Shown: positions 32,381 to 41,820, numbered from the stretch's first letter. The stretch is 46,129 nt of DNA from Flavobacteriales bacterium (GCA_002706365.1 PALM01000039.1:1-46129), one strand, 5' to 3'. A program made the numbers and translations. The notes: generated from the sequence alone by a model not told the origin.

Positions 32381-33032
32381 ATTTGGCGATCACCGTCTTT
32401 CCACCAACCACTTTTTGATCGATATCCACTTCGATCTTGGCGTCGAGAGGTAACATGAGGTCAACTCTAGAGCCGAACTTGATGAAGCCACACTCAGATC
32501 CCTGCTCTACCTTTTCACCTTCTTTACCATAAAAGACAATTCTTCTGGCTAGTGCGCCGGCTATTTGTCGGAATAGAACAGTGCGCTGCTTATTGTCTTC
32601 TACAACTACAGTTGTTCTTTCGTTATCCGTAGATGACTTTGGATGCCATGCTACCAGGTACTTTCCGGGATGATATTTATAGTATTTTAAATTTCCTCCA
32701 ATAGGGTAGCGGTTGTTGTGCACATTCAAAGGCGACATGAATATGGAGATCTGTCGGCGCTTCTCATTGAGGTACTCAGTCTCTTCAGTCTCTTCGATCA
32801 CTACCACCTTCCCATCACATGGAGAAAGAACTACATTCTCATCCTGACTAATGCTTCTATTTGGAGAGCGAAAGAATTGAATGATCATGATGAGCAAAAA
32901 GGCAGATATGGCAATTGCCAAAGGCATTGCAATGGCATAATCGCTTAACAAATAATGACTTATTGCAATTAGAAGTCCCGAAAATATCGAGATCAGGATC
33001 AATGTGGGATAACCTTCTTTGTGAAATTTCAT
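32373..33032 (-). CDS. psd: Phosphatidylserine decarboxylase (short, Psd/Asd type)
   Basis: 219 residues, the length of the short archaeal/Bacteroidota form. Two membrane helices (~10-55) precede the catalytic part. SPCDGKVV (70-77), FMSPLNVHNNR (98-108, His105) and the self-cleavage site FGSR (186-189, Gly187-Ser188, which yields the pyruvoyl group) are visible; the site is FGSR and not the LGST of E. coli Psd. It converts phosphatidylserine to phosphatidylethanolamine, the main phospholipid. It follows cdsA after a 51-base gap. Confidence 0.92.
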   Translation of the reverse strand: MKFHKEGYPTLILISIFSGLLIAISHYLLSDYAIAMPLAIAISAFLLIMIIQFFRSPNRSISQDENVVLSPCDGKVVVIEETEETEYLNEKRRQISIFMSPLNVHNNRYPIGGNLKYYKYHPGKYLVAWHPKSSTDNERTTVVVEDNKQRTVLFRQIAGALARRIVFYGKEGEKVEQGSECGFIKFGSRVDLMLPLDAKIEVDIDQKVVGGKTVIAKFS

Positions 33033-33083
33033 CTGAATCTTTCGCTTAGCAATTATAAAGATATTTCCTTGCCATTTAGACTC

Positions 33084-33920
33084 TTAGTTATGTAAAAGAC
33101 TTAACAGTCGCAGAAAAAAGTAGACCATTGGTGCTGAAATAAAGATGCCGTCAAAACGATCCAATACTCCGCCATGGCCTGGTAATAGCTTTCCTGAGTC
33201 TTTGATATTCAGACTGCGTTTAAACATCGACTCTACAAGATCACCCCAAGAACCAAAAAGTATAATGATCAGTCCCATGCTCATCCATAACCACCATCCA
33301 TATAGCGGGAATAAAAGAGAGTTTACATATGATACGATCAAGGCCAATACAGCTCCACCTATGCTTCCTTCCCAAGTCTTCTTTGGAGAAATTGAAGGGA
33401 ATAATTTGTTTTTGCCAAGTTTGCTGCCAATAAGATAAGCACCAGTGTCATTCGCCCATAGTACAAAGAAATAGGCCATCAATGGCTCATAGTGATAAGT
33501 CTCTCCGAATTTGTATGGACTAAAATAAGCGAGCTCGTGAAGCAGGGTAATTGGAACTGCTATATAGATCACTCCCAATATGGTTGTGGCAATATTGGGG
33601 ATAGGTAATGGGCGCTTTCGGTATAACTCAATTACGAAGATCAAAAAGATCACCGGAATCAGGAAATAGAAGCTGCTTATCCGTAAATCATCTTGTGTAA
33701 CTAGAGCAGAAATTGTGAAAAATCCCAGTCCGCCTATTATTCCAAATAGCTTTAATGGCTTTACATCACTAGGTTTAAAGAAATTGTAGAATTCACGCTG
33801 ACAAAGCAGGATCATTACAAAAAAGAGAATTGCCGCGGCAAAATTGCTTTGTATGATTGCTCCAAGTAGAACAATTACAAATAATACACTGGTTAGTACT
33901 CTTTCAGAGAAATTGTTCAC
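33084..33920 (-). CDS. cdsA: Phosphatidate cytidylyltransferase
   Basis: 278 residues from a GTG start that overlaps the stop of the DUF2007 gene as GTGA. About eight membrane helices and the C-terminal family signature spanning GSWGDLVESMFKRSLNIKDSG, then LPGHGGVLDRFDG (~225-258). Preceding it is NDTGAYLIGSKLGKNKLFPS with SPKKTWEG. It makes CDP-diacylglycerol, the precursor of phosphatidylserine, so its product feeds the downstream psd step through PssA encoded elsewhere. Confidence 0.94.
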   Translation of the reverse strand: MNNFSERVLTSVLFVIVLLGAIIQSNFAAAILFFVMILLCQREFYNFFKPSDVKPLKLFGIIGGLGFFTISALVTQDDLRISSFYFLIPVIFLIFVIELYRKRPLPIPNIATTILGVIYIAVPITLLHELAYFSPYKFGETYHYEPLMAYFFVLWANDTGAYLIGSKLGKNKLFPSISPKKTWEGSIGGAVLALIVSYVNSLLFPLYGWWLWMSMGLIIILFGSWGDLVESMFKRSLNIKDSGKLLPGHGGVLDRFDGIFISAPMVYFFLRLLSLLHN

Positions 33921-34129
33921 TGCAGTCCTTTCTCGATTAGGTGTTTGGCCTTCATCACCTGCTGGGTTTGCACATAAAGTTCAATTTCCCCATTTGAAAG
34001 GTGTGTATGCATTGAATCTGTTTTATTGATAACGAAGGTCTTTATTGATTCTGATTCCAATAAGTCCCTTACGATCTCAACTAAATGGATCGCCTGAGTG
34101 CCGTAGATTTTTACCCAGTTCTGAGACAT
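33917..34129 (-). CDS. DUF2007 small protein
   Basis: 70 residues with the DUF2007 pattern: WVKIYGTQAIHLVEIVRDLL, a short loop, then GEIELYVQTQQVMKAKHLIE. These proteins have a small ferredoxin-like fold and are called putative signal transducers, without a proven role. It lies between ftsH and cdsA, 20 bases after the former, and its stop overlaps the cdsA GTG by four bases, an order often kept in Bacteroidota. Confidence 0.85.
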   Translation of the reverse strand: MSQNWVKIYGTQAIHLVEIVRDLLESESIKTFVINKTDSMHTHLSNGEIELYVQTQQVMKAKHLIEKGLQ

Positions 34130-34149
34130 GGGCTAAAGTTAGCAGATTT

Positions 34150-36279
34150 CTAGCTTTCTTTATCGTCGGTGGCTTTCGTTTCTTCTTCCTCTTTTTTTGA
34201 ATCTTCTTCCTTTTGCTCAGAACTCACAACTGTTGGCTTCTTAGCACTTCCATTCTTCTTTTCTTGCTTGAGGTTCTCTTCTAGCAATTCATCAGATCTG
34301 CTCTTGTCGTTATAGGCTCTTTTACCAAAGATCTTTTCCAAATCATCTTTAAAAATGACCTCTTTTTCAAGTAGAAGTTCAGCCAATTTGGTGAGTTGTT
34401 CCTTATGATCCTTTAAGATGTTCTTTGTGCGAGTATAGGCTTCTTCAACCATTTTGCTCACCTCTTCATCTATCAATTGGCCAGTTTTCTCACTATATGG
34501 CTTTTGGAAATTATAGTCGCTCTGTCCACTGGAATCATAGAATGAGATGTTTCCAACCTTTTCGTTCAATCCATACATGGAAACCATGGCGTAAGCTTGC
34601 TTGGTGATCTTTTCCAGATCGCTCAATGCACCGGTAGAAACTTTGCCAAAGATGATATCTTCTGCGGCTCTACCACCTAAGGCGGCACACATTTCATCTA
34701 GCATCTGTTCTTTGGTAGTGATCTGACGCTCTTCCGGCAGATACCAGGCTGCTCCTAAAGACCTTCCTCTAGGCACAATGGTTACTTTAACCAAAGGAGA
34801 AGCATAGCGAGTTAACCAACTCACTGCTGCATGACCAGCTTCATGGTAGGCAATTACTTTCTTTTCATCTGCAGTAATGATCTTGTTCTTCTTCTCCAAT
34901 CCGCCAATCACACGATCAACTGCATCTAGGAAATCTTGTTGAGATATTTTCTTCTTCTTTTTACGTGCAGCGATCAATGCAGCTTCGTTACAAATATTGG
35001 CAATATCAGCTCCAGAGAAACCAGGAGTTTGTTTACCCAGAAATTGAATATCAACGCTTGTGTCGACCTTCAGCGGACGAACATGCACTTTGAAGATCTC
35101 AATTCTCTCATTCAAGTCAGGCAAGTCTACTGAGATCTGACGATCGAATCTACCAGGACGAAGCAATGCTCTATCTAGCACTTCAGCACGGTTAGTGGCA
35201 GCCAATAAGATCACACCGCTATTGGTTCCAAAACCATCCATTTCTGTAAGTAATTGGTTTAAGGTATTCTCTCTTTCGTCATTGCCACCTTGAGACATTC
35301 CTTTACCTCTTGCTCTACCAATTGCATCGATCTCATCTATAAAAACTATTGCGGGAGCTTTTTCCTTAGCTTGTTTGAAGAGATCTCTAACTCTGGAAGC
35401 ACCAACACCTACAAACATCTCTACGAAATCGGAACCTGAAAGGCTGAAGAAAGGGACTTGGGCTTCTCCAGCTACTGCTTTAGCCAAAAGGGTCTTACCT
35501 GTACCAGGAGGGCCTACTAAAAGTGCTCCTTTTGGAATCTTTGCGCCCAGTTCCGTATATCGTTTTGGATTCTTGAGGAATTCAACGATCTCTTCAATCT
35601 CTACTTTAGCCTCTTCTAATCCGGCCACATCATCAAAAGAGATATTTACGTTCTTCTCCTTATCGAATAGGGTGGCTTTAGATTTTCCAATATTGAAGAT
35701 CTGTGCTCCCGGTCCGCCTGTTCCACCTGACATTCTTCTCATGATGAAGATCCAGAAACCGATCAATATTGCAATCGGCAATAACCAACCGATCAATTCA
35801 CCTGTCCAGTTACTTCTACTCTCGTATTCAGGATAAATGCGATTATCTTCAGACATGCTTTCCTGTACACGATTCAAATCGGCATTGAATTGATCAATAG
35901 TACCTATTTTCAAATAGTAGTGAGGACCTCTGCTTGAAACTGAGCCAAAGCCTTCTTGTCTTACTTCTTTGTATTTCTCTTGTTGAAGCGCATCTTGTTT
36001 GATGTAGATCTCAGCCATGGCTTCATTTCCGGTAGTCACTACCACAATGCGCTCTACTTCTCCTGCTTTAAGCATCTCATCGGCAAATTTGCTCCAGGTG
36101 ACTTTCTTATCGCCACCGCCGAGAGAAAATAGATTAAGACCTATGAGCAATACACCAATAATGGCGTAGATCCAATAGAAGTTAAAACTTTTCTTAGGAC
36201 CATTCGGTCCCTTGCCTCCTCCCTTAGGAGATGTAGGACCTGTATTTTTATTTTGAGGATTCTTTTTCTTTGTTGCCAT
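34150..36279 (-). CDS. ftsH: ATP-dependent zinc metalloprotease FtsH
   Basis: 709 residues. A basic N-terminal tail (1-30) precedes two membrane helices (~34-52 and ~160-180) that enclose a periplasmic domain. AAA+ motifs: Walker A GPPGTGKT (256-263), Walker B IVFIDEID (311-318) and the second region of homology RPGRFDR. The zinc site is HEAGH (479-483). The C-terminal tail (~665-709) is highly charged with Lys/Glu runs. It degrades membrane and regulatory proteins, in E. coli including LpxC; its neighbourhood with cdsA and psd fits envelope-lipid homeostasis. It lies three bases after rsfS. Confidence 0.97.
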   Translation of the reverse strand: MATKKKNPQNKNTGPTSPKGGGKGPNGPKKSFNFYWIYAIIGVLLIGLNLFSLGGGDKKVTWSKFADEMLKAGEVERIVVVTTGNEAMAEIYIKQDALQQEKYKEVRQEGFGSVSSRGPHYYLKIGTIDQFNADLNRVQESMSEDNRIYPEYESRSNWTGELIGWLLPIAILIGFWIFIMRRMSGGTGGPGAQIFNIGKSKATLFDKEKNVNISFDDVAGLEEAKVEIEEIVEFLKNPKRYTELGAKIPKGALLVGPPGTGKTLLAKAVAGEAQVPFFSLSGSDFVEMFVGVGASRVRDLFKQAKEKAPAIVFIDEIDAIGRARGKGMSQGGNDERENTLNQLLTEMDGFGTNSGVILLAATNRAEVLDRALLRPGRFDRQISVDLPDLNERIEIFKVHVRPLKVDTSVDIQFLGKQTPGFSGADIANICNEAALIAARKKKKKISQQDFLDAVDRVIGGLEKKNKIITADEKKVIAYHEAGHAAVSWLTRYASPLVKVTIVPRGRSLGAAWYLPEERQITTKEQMLDEMCAALGGRAAEDIIFGKVSTGALSDLEKITKQAYAMVSMYGLNEKVGNISFYDSSGQSDYNFQKPYSEKTGQLIDEEVSKMVEEAYTRTKNILKDHKEQLTKLAELLLEKEVIFKDDLEKIFGKRAYNDKSRSDELLEENLKQEKKNGSAKKPTVVSSEQKEEDSKKEEEETKATDDKES

Positions 36280-36282
36280 TCT

Positions 36283-36660
36283 CTAATAATCTGCTGAAAT
36301 CTCTGTCACTTTCGCATCTGCCCAAAGACCTTCAAGGTCGAAATGAGGACGCGTTTCTCTATTAAAAATGTGGGCTACCACATTCACATAATCCAACAAC
36401 ACCCATTCTGAATTTGTTGTGCCTTCTACATGCCAGGGTTTTTCCCCGCACTCTTTACGAACTACATCTTCTATGGAGTCTTTTATGGCATCGATTTGAG
36501 TAGAAGAATTGGCCTCACAGATCACGAAATAATCCGTAATTGCTCCATCCAATCCCTTAAGGTCTAACTTAACGATCTTCTCTCCCTTCTTTTCTTTGAT
36601 GCCTTCGACGATAATGTCTGTCAAATCGTCGGATTTTAATTGCTTTATTTTTTTCCCCAT
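36283..36660 (-). CDS. rsfS: Ribosomal silencing factor RsfS
   Basis: 125 residues of the Iojap/RsfS family: DLTDIIVEGIKEKKGEKIVK, DYFVICEANSSTQIDAI, the segment KPWHVEGTTNSEWVLLDYVN and VVAHIFNRETRPHFDLEGLW. RsfS binds ribosomal protein L14 and blocks subunit joining during starvation. It is first in the rsfS-ftsH-DUF2007-cdsA-psd run, three bases before ftsH, with the promoter box at 36683-36690. Confidence 0.94.
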   Translation of the reverse strand: MGKKIKQLKSDDLTDIIVEGIKEKKGEKIVKLDLKGLDGAITDYFVICEANSSTQIDAIKDSIEDVVRKECGEKPWHVEGTTNSEWVLLDYVNVVAHIFNRETRPHFDLEGLWADAKVTEISADY

Positions 36661-36682
36661 TACTAATTTAGGCGATATTATA

Positions 36683-36690
36683 CAAAAGTA
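36683..36690 (-). promoter_or_regulatory. -7 element of the rsfS-ftsH operon
   Basis: TACTTTTG on the minus strand, a perfect TAnnTTTG, lies 22 bases before the rsfS ATG. A -33 TTTG box was not found. Confidence 0.55.
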
Positions 36691-36743
36691 CTGAAATCAA
36701 GAGCGATTAAACTCCCAGTTGTCCTAACTTCCATAGAATTTAT

Positions 36744-37487
36744 ATGCACGCCAGCGACATAGATTTTCGTATTCAATTTTTTGATCGATTACCCTCGTCC
36801 AATATTCATGCCCAAGAATTGAATAAAAAGGGAGAAATGAGGCATGGGGATGTGATCTTGACTGATTATCAACTAAAAGGCAAAGGACAGAAGTCGGCCA
36901 GATGGGACTCTAAACCCAAAGAGAACCTGCTTTTTAGCCTTTTTCTCACGCTAGAGATTCCCACAGAAAGTCTTTTTCAATTGAACAAAATGGCATCCCT
37001 TGCCATTGCTGATCTGCTTGACAATTTGGCAGTGGCTGATGTGGCGGTAAAATGGCCCAATGATATTTTGGCAAAGAAGCGCAAGATCTGTGGCATTTTG
37101 ATTGAGAATAGCATTCAAGGCAATACGGCCAATCATAGTGTAATTGGAGTGGGATTGAATGTGAATCAAATTCAATTTCCAGGCTTTGATCGCCAAGCTA
37201 CATCCTTAAAAATGGAGCTGGGTAAAGACATGGATCGGAAAATTCTTCTAGAAGATCTACTTCAATCTTTCAATACGAGAATAAACCAATTAGCAAGAAA
37301 TGCCGATCAATTGAATCGGGATTATCATAATTTGCTATATGGTAGAGGTCGCTTTATGAACTTTGAAAGCGAAGGCAATCAGTTCCAGGGAAAAGTAAAA
37401 GGTGTGGACCACTCAGGTACCCTTATTATTGAAAAGGGCGAAGAGGAGTTGCAGTTCAATGTGAAGGAACTGAAATTCTTGGATTAA
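36744..37487 (+). CDS. birA: Biotin-[acetyl-CoA-carboxylase] ligase (BirA, no DNA-binding domain)
   Basis: 247 residues, so the helix-turn-helix of E. coli BirA is missing and this is a plain ligase. FFDRLPSSNIHAQEL is the start of the catalytic domain; the biotin/ATP loop reads KGKGQKSARWDS in place of the usual GRGRRGR, and VKWPNDILAKKRKICGILIE (~102-121) is well kept. The C-terminal small domain ends in FNVKELKFLD. It attaches biotin to the carboxylase carrier protein needed for fatty-acid synthesis. It is divergent from rsfS and overlaps the convergent SRPBCC gene by four bases. Confidence 0.9.
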   Translation: MHASDIDFRIQFFDRLPSSNIHAQELNKKGEMRHGDVILTDYQLKGKGQKSARWDSKPKENLLFSLFLTLEIPTESLFQLNKMASLAIADLLDNLAVADVAVKWPNDILAKKRKICGILIENSIQGNTANHSVIGVGLNVNQIQFPGFDRQATSLKMELGKDMDRKILLEDLLQSFNTRINQLARNADQLNRDYHNLLYGRGRFMNFESEGNQFQGKVKGVDHSGTLIIEKGEEELQFNVKELKFLD

Positions 37488-37888
37488 AGCTTTAGTTCAG
37501 CCGCTTTATCTACTAACATATTGAAGAAGTTCTTCAAGGGTTTTTCCACCATCATCTTCATGAAAGGGTTGATATCACCTTCAAAATGGATCTGAGCATT
37601 GGTTTCATCTGCCGAAACTTCCTCCAAATTGATCTTTAAGTTGAAGTTGAACGGCACCTTTCCAAATGAGCTCAATTTGATCCAATCAGGATTTTGACTT
37701 TCTTCTCTTTTTAGTCCAATTCTAGCCATTCCCTTAATGGTAAATTCGCATTGGTCTTCGCTAGATTCCCACTTTTCGATCTTGTCGGATGGCATCAATT
37801 TCTCAAAGTTGTTCATATTGAAGAGGAAGTCAAAAAGCTTATTGATCGCATTCTTACTCAGCTTCTTCTCAGTATCGATAATTGTCAT
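37484..37888 (-). CDS. SRPBCC-fold protein
   Basis: 134 residues with an N-terminal helix (KNAINKLFDFLFNMNNFEKLMP), five to six beta strands and a long C-terminal helix (MVEKPLKNFFNMLVDKAAEL), the layout of the START/SRPBCC lipid-binding fold. No catalytic residues are expected. It follows pyrE after six bases, an association common in Bacteroidota; its ligand and reason for linkage with pyrimidine synthesis are unknown. Confidence 0.8.
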   Translation of the reverse strand: MTIIDTEKKLSKNAINKLFDFLFNMNNFEKLMPSDKIEKWESSEDQCEFTIKGMARIGLKREESQNPDWIKLSSFGKVPFNFNLKINLEEVSADETNAQIHFEGDINPFMKMMVEKPLKNFFNMLVDKAAELKL

Positions 37889-37894
37889 AGTCTA

Positions 37895-38533
37895 CTATTT
37901 CCAGTTTGCAGGATCCTTTTTCCAATCCTTCAATGAATTTACGTCTTCTTCGCCAATATATCCTCTTTCAAGAGCCTCTTCGATCAAATGATCGTAATCA
38001 GATAGACAATGAAGTTCGCAATTGTATTCCTCAAAGTTAGCTTTAGCAAGATCAAAACCATAGGTGAAGATCGCTACCATACCCAAGACTTCTAGTCCGG
38101 ATGCTCTCAAGGCTTCAACCGCTTTCAAGCTGCTCATTCCCGTGGAAACTAGGTCTTCAATGACCACTACTTTTTGACCGCTTTCTGCAACTCCTTCAAT
38201 TTGATTTTGAAGTCCGTGTCCTTTGCTACTAGAACGCACATAAATGAATGGCAGATCCAATTCTTGAGCTACCAATGCTCCTTGGGCAATTCCCCCAGTA
38301 GCTACACCGGCAATTACATCTGCATCTGCAAAATGTTTGCGGATCACTTCGGAGTATTGTTTTCGGATATAAGTGCGTATCTCAGGATAGGATAATGTTT
38401 TCCTGTTATCACAATATATTGGTGACTGCCAGCCGGAAGCCCAATTGAAGGGCTGTTGCTTATTCAGTTTTATGGCCTTAATTTGCAGTAGGGATTCGGC
38501 TACTTTTCTAGCCGTTTCAGAGCTTACTTTCAT
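37895..38533 (-). CDS. pyrE: Orotate phosphoribosyltransferase
   Basis: 212 residues. PRPP loop KVVVIEDLVSTGMSS (~120-134), RSSSKGHGLQNQIEG (~101-115) with the mobile catalytic-loop residues, and AIKLNKQQPFNWASGWQSPIY near the N terminus. It forms OMP from orotate in de novo pyrimidine synthesis. Its -7 promoter element lies on the start codon of the divergent NUDIX gene. Confidence 0.94.
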   Translation of the reverse strand: MKVSSETARKVAESLLQIKAIKLNKQQPFNWASGWQSPIYCDNRKTLSYPEIRTYIRKQYSEVIRKHFADADVIAGVATGGIAQGALVAQELDLPFIYVRSSSKGHGLQNQIEGVAESGQKVVVIEDLVSTGMSSLKAVEALRASGLEVLGMVAIFTYGFDLAKANFEEYNCELHCLSDYDHLIEEALERGYIGEEDVNSLKDWKKDPANWK

Positions 38534-38538
38534 CGGCG

Positions 38539-38546
38539 CAAATGTA
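38539..38546 (-). promoter_or_regulatory. -7 element of pyrE, overlapping the NUDIX start codon
   Basis: TACATTTG on the minus strand matches TAnnTTTG five bases before the pyrE ATG (38533). It covers the ATG of the NUDIX gene at 38542, so pyrE mRNA should be leaderless and the two promoters interleave. Confidence 0.5.
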
Positions 38547-39138
38547 TAAAGTTTTTATCAATGAACACTTGCTCAGACTACAGTCTGAAGCCCCGGAATT
38601 TGACCTTGAGAATTCGGAATTCGCAGTTTATGAAGCTGCTGAGAACGAAATTCAACTCATAGTGGAAAGCTTATTCAACGAAAAGGAATCCATTCGGATG
38701 TTTCTGATATACAAGAATCTCAATGCAGGCTGGACTAAGTTTCAGAAGGTATTTAAGATCATTGATGCTGCCGGGGGAGTTGTTAGCAATAAGAATGATG
38801 AACGTTTATTCATTCATCGTTTGGGTAAATGGGATTTACCTAAAGGTAAAATGGAGGCAGGTGAGAGTCCTGAAGAGGCAGCAATAAGGGAAGTGGAAGA
38901 GGAGTGCGGCTTAAAGGATCTAGAAATCACAGCAAGCTTACCTACAACATATCATATGTATAAGTTGGGGTCAGATACTATCTTAAAACGAACCTATTGG
39001 TTTAAGATGAAAGCCAACGGTAAGATTGATATTAAACCTCAAACTGAAGAAGGAATCACCGAAGTGGCCTGGATCTCAGATAATGAGTTAGACAGGGTAA
39101 GAGAAAATACCTATAAGAGCTTAATTGAGCTAGTCTGA
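38542..39138 (+). CDS. NUDIX hydrolase
   Basis: 198 residues. The Nudix box GKMEAGESPEEAAIREVEEECGL spans 102-124 with all catalytic Glu residues. A ~75-residue N-terminal extension precedes the fold, a feature of a Bacteroidota subgroup. It hydrolyses a nucleoside diphosphate linked to another group; the substrate is not readable. It is divergent from pyrE with eight bases between the starts and overlaps the convergent TPR gene by nine bases. Confidence 0.9.
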   Translation: MYKVFINEHLLRLQSEAPEFDLENSEFAVYEAAENEIQLIVESLFNEKESIRMFLIYKNLNAGWTKFQKVFKIIDAAGGVVSNKNDERLFIHRLGKWDLPKGKMEAGESPEEAAIREVEEECGLKDLEITASLPTTYHMYKLGSDTILKRTYWFKMKANGKIDIKPQTEEGITEVAWISDNELDRVRENTYKSLIELV

Positions 39139-39816
39139 TGATTTGCAATTCATTATAGCTTTTCGCAGGCTCTCATTGCTATCATTTCCCGCTACTGCTA
39201 TGTGATAGTTGAAATACTTGGTAGCCGTTTTGCAATCTCCTAGCTTTATATAAGCCCAACTCAACAGTTCTGAAGTCTCGGCATTTTTAGATTCCAACTT
39301 ATATGAGCTTTGAAGTAGTTCAATAGATTTTTCTAAATATTCTTTTAGCTCTTCCTGGGCATAGCGATCTTGAAAATTCTTTCCTAGAGCATTGAGCAAC
39401 ATGGTGTTCTTTTCACTAATAAACAGGCCTTCTCTATAGTACTTTTCCGCTAGATCATAGTCGCCAAACTCACTATATACCCTTCCAAAACCCCAAAATA
39501 CATTTGCATTTGAGCTATCTAATAGGTAGGCATTGTTGAAGTTATTCATCGCTTCTTTTAGATCGGTCTTTAAAAGTTCATAGCCCCTTTTAACCATAGT
39601 GTCTGAGGCCTCTCTTGCAGAAGAGTACTCTTTCATGGTTTTCTTCACATAAGCACGTTCCGATTCAATCTGGTCTATCGATTTGGTTGTAGAACCGAGC
39701 TTTGGCAATAAGCGCTTATTGAATTTGGCTTCTCTCTGAAATAGCTCGTAGTCTTTATTCTGGGCGGAGATAGTACCAAGAAGGAGTATAAGTATGAATG
39801 AAAGCAAGGTTTTCAT
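39130..39816 (-). CDS. Secreted TPR-repeat protein
   Basis: 228 residues from the ATG at 39816; an upstream start at 39885 would add 23 polar residues before the signal peptide and is rejected. Signal peptide MKTLLSFILILLLGTISAQ, then tetratricopeptide-like helices: SSNANVFWGFGRVYSEFGDYD and LAEKYYREGLFIS with another pair at NAETSELLSWAYIKLGDCKT. It is probably a periplasmic scaffold; no partner is obvious. Confidence 0.82.
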   Translation of the reverse strand: MKTLLSFILILLLGTISAQNKDYELFQREAKFNKRLLPKLGSTTKSIDQIESERAYVKKTMKEYSSAREASDTMVKRGYELLKTDLKEAMNNFNNAYLLDSSNANVFWGFGRVYSEFGDYDLAEKYYREGLFISEKNTMLLNALGKNFQDRYAQEELKEYLEKSIELLQSSYKLESKNAETSELLSWAYIKLGDCKTATKYFNYHIAVAGNDSNESLRKAIMNCKSSD

Positions 39817-39897
39817 AATGCTAGGATTAATGGAAATCAAGTGAAAAATAGCAATTTTTATAGAAGTCTGATTATCAGACTTCAAATCTTATAAAAA

Positions 39898-40467
39898 CTA
39901 TTTGGTTGAAATCATCCACTTCGGATTTCTAGATGCAATCTCTTTGTAAATCTGGCAGTTCTCATCATGAGCCCCGGGAAGATATGAGCTGCTCATTAAG
40001 AATTCATTGCAGATCTCACCACCGGTGAAATTAAAATGCTTTTTGAACAGTTTTACCCAGTCGGCAAGCTCATATCCAATATGTTGATCCAAGAATGCCT
40101 CAAAACTCCCATGTTCTTTTTGCAAGTCTAAGATTGCTTTTGCGTTATGGATTGCTGCTCCTACTTTTAGACGGTTTCTAATGATCCCACTATCATTTAG
40201 CAGGCGATCAATGTCTTTTTCAGTGTAATTAGCAACCTTCTCAATTGAGAAATTCGAATATGCATTCTTAAAATTCTCCTGCTTCTTTAGAATGGTAATC
40301 CAGGATAAGCCCGCCTGATTGATCTCTAGTAAGAGCCTCCCGAATAGTTCATCATCCGATCCAATTGGAAAGCCATATTCTTTGTCGTGATAGAGCCTAT
40401 GAGGATGATCTTCCTCTAAACTCATGGATAGCTTACAATATGGATGAGTGATCTGTGACAATGTCAA
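39898..40467 (-). CDS. tag: DNA-3-methyladenine glycosylase I
   Basis: 189 residues from a TTG start whose TTGA overlaps the stop of the preceding gene. The TTG is preferred over the ATG at 40428 because it keeps Cys11, the expected first zinc ligand. LYHDKEYGFP (~25-34) replaces the usual YHDxEWG, and the C-terminal GAHDENC provides the His-x3-Cys ligands. FEAFLDQHIGY and NEFLMSSSYLPGAH fit the family. It excises 3-methyladenine in base-excision repair. It is coupled to the lipocalin-like gene. Confidence 0.88.
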   Translation of the reverse strand: MTLSQITHPYCKLSMSLEEDHPHRLYHDKEYGFPIGSDDELFGRLLLEINQAGLSWITILKKQENFKNAYSNFSIEKVANYTEKDIDRLLNDSGIIRNRLKVGAAIHNAKAILDLQKEHGSFEAFLDQHIGYELADWVKLFKKHFNFTGGEICNEFLMSSSYLPGAHDENCQIYKEIASRNPKWMISTK

Positions 40468-41159
40468 TTTGGGAAATGATCTATTCTTAAGTAATTCACT
40501 TCTATGCCTTTAATGGCATCTGATAGGCCTTTTAGTTTTAATTTCTTAGCATCAACCTCTACTTCCCATTCTAATTCTTCTCCTCCCACAATGGTGAGTA
40601 GTATAGGTCTATGTGCATTTAAATTCCACAATCCTCCACTTCTGCTTCCGTCTTTCCAAGATCGAATATTGCGATCCCAGCGAAAGAAAATGTGATCAGC
40701 AACTTTTGGGCTTTCAATTGAGTCAGTTTGAAGTTCCCACATTCCAACGAGGTAATCTTGAGGCGCCATGGGTATTTCATCAATTCGACTGGCCATTACC
40801 ATTACTATCATTCCTTCTTCTTCTCTTGTCCAGATCATTGAATGTTCACTGATCTCCACATGGAATGCTCCATAATTGTCTGCAATTTTCAAACTATCAT
40901 AGAATGATAAACTGTCTATTTTCTTATTCCATTCATAGGTCCCACTAGAACTTTGCAACCAACCATTTCCAGATCTGAATGTTTCATCATCTTTAAGCTC
41001 AAACCATTTACCTACTGGTGTCATTTCATCATTTCCTGCAACTACTTTATCAACTATCCACATGCCTTCAATATCATGTTGTGCTTGCAAAGGGATAATA
41101 ATAAGTAAGAATACATTTATGATTAAGATCTTGAATATCAATAAGGAATAGGCTCGCAT
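40464..41159 (-). CDS. Lipocalin-like exported protein
   Basis: 231 residues. A signal peptide (LLIFKILIINVFLLIIIPLQAQ) precedes two similar beta-rich halves, each beginning GMWIVDK/VGMWELQ and containing SGTYEWN or SGGLWNLN, like the lipocalin-type domains of Bacteroidota exported proteins. No lipobox Cys is present. Its function is unknown. The end overlaps tag by four bases as TTGA, so both are translated from one mRNA although their roles look unrelated. Confidence 0.72.
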   Translation of the reverse strand: MRAYSLLIFKILIINVFLLIIIPLQAQHDIEGMWIVDKVVAGNDEMTPVGKWFELKDDETFRSGNGWLQSSSGTYEWNKKIDSLSFYDSLKIADNYGAFHVEISEHSMIWTREEEGMIVMVMASRIDEIPMAPQDYLVGMWELQTDSIESPKVADHIFFRWDRNIRSWKDGSRSGGLWNLNAHRPILLTIVGGEELEWEVEVDAKKLKLKGLSDAIKGIEVNYLRIDHFPN

Positions 41160-41188
41160 AGATTTCTTATTTATTTTAGATTTTGAAA

Positions 41189-41814
41189 ATGGGACAAGAC
41201 AATAATAGTAAAAAGTTTGGCAGAAGATATCTGATCTATGCTATTCTAATAGCAAGTGCAGCAGCACTTAGCTTTCTTTATATAGATCTTTTAGATGTTG
41301 AAGAAACCCTTGTAAAAGAGGAGTTTGAATATCATGAGAAGAGGGTTTTAGATGATATGGATGATTTCTTTCGTCCTATCAATCAAGAATTCAATTTTAT
41401 GGTTGAGTTGATGGTCCTAGAGGGTTTTGATCTATCCGATAGTATGGCCTTTATTCCTCGTTTCATACCACTACTTAAGAGTTCTAAGGCAATTTCCTCT
41501 GTAATGCTAGCTGATGAGGAAGGTAATGAGCAAATGCTTTTGAAGATGGAGAGGTGATGGAACAAGCCTTTAATCAGGAAAGTATCAAGCTTCAAAAAGG
41601 CGATTGCCTATATATGTTCAGTGATGGCTATGCAGATCAATTTGGAGGTCCAAAGGGTAAGAAATTCATGTATGGAAAACTCAAAAAGTATCTGCTGGAA
41701 ATCCATCAAAAAGAGATGAACGACCAAAAAGAGCTACTTTATCAGACATTCCAAGACTGGAAAGGGGAGGAGGCTCAAGTTGATGATGTGATCATCATCG
41801 GAATAAGAGTCTAG
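41189..41814 (+). pseudogene. SpoIIE/PP2C-type phosphatase remnant with internal deletion and frameshift
   Basis: The first frame (41189-41557) encodes a short cytoplasmic N terminus, one membrane helix (YLIYAILIASAAALSFLYI) and the start of an extracytoplasmic sensor domain, then stops. The second frame (41554-41814), overlapping as ATGA, encodes only the C-terminal end of a SpoIIE-type phosphatase: GDCLYMFSDGYADQFGGPKG, KKFMYGKLKKYLLEIHQKEM and WKGEEAQVDDVIIIGIRV. The second membrane helix and most of the catalytic domain are missing, so a deletion of several hundred codons has joined the ends out of frame. Such phosphatases are the SiaA partners of SiaB/SiaC in this phylum. An active two-part protein is very unlikely. 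Confidence 0.75.
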
Positions 41815-41820
41815 ACTAGC

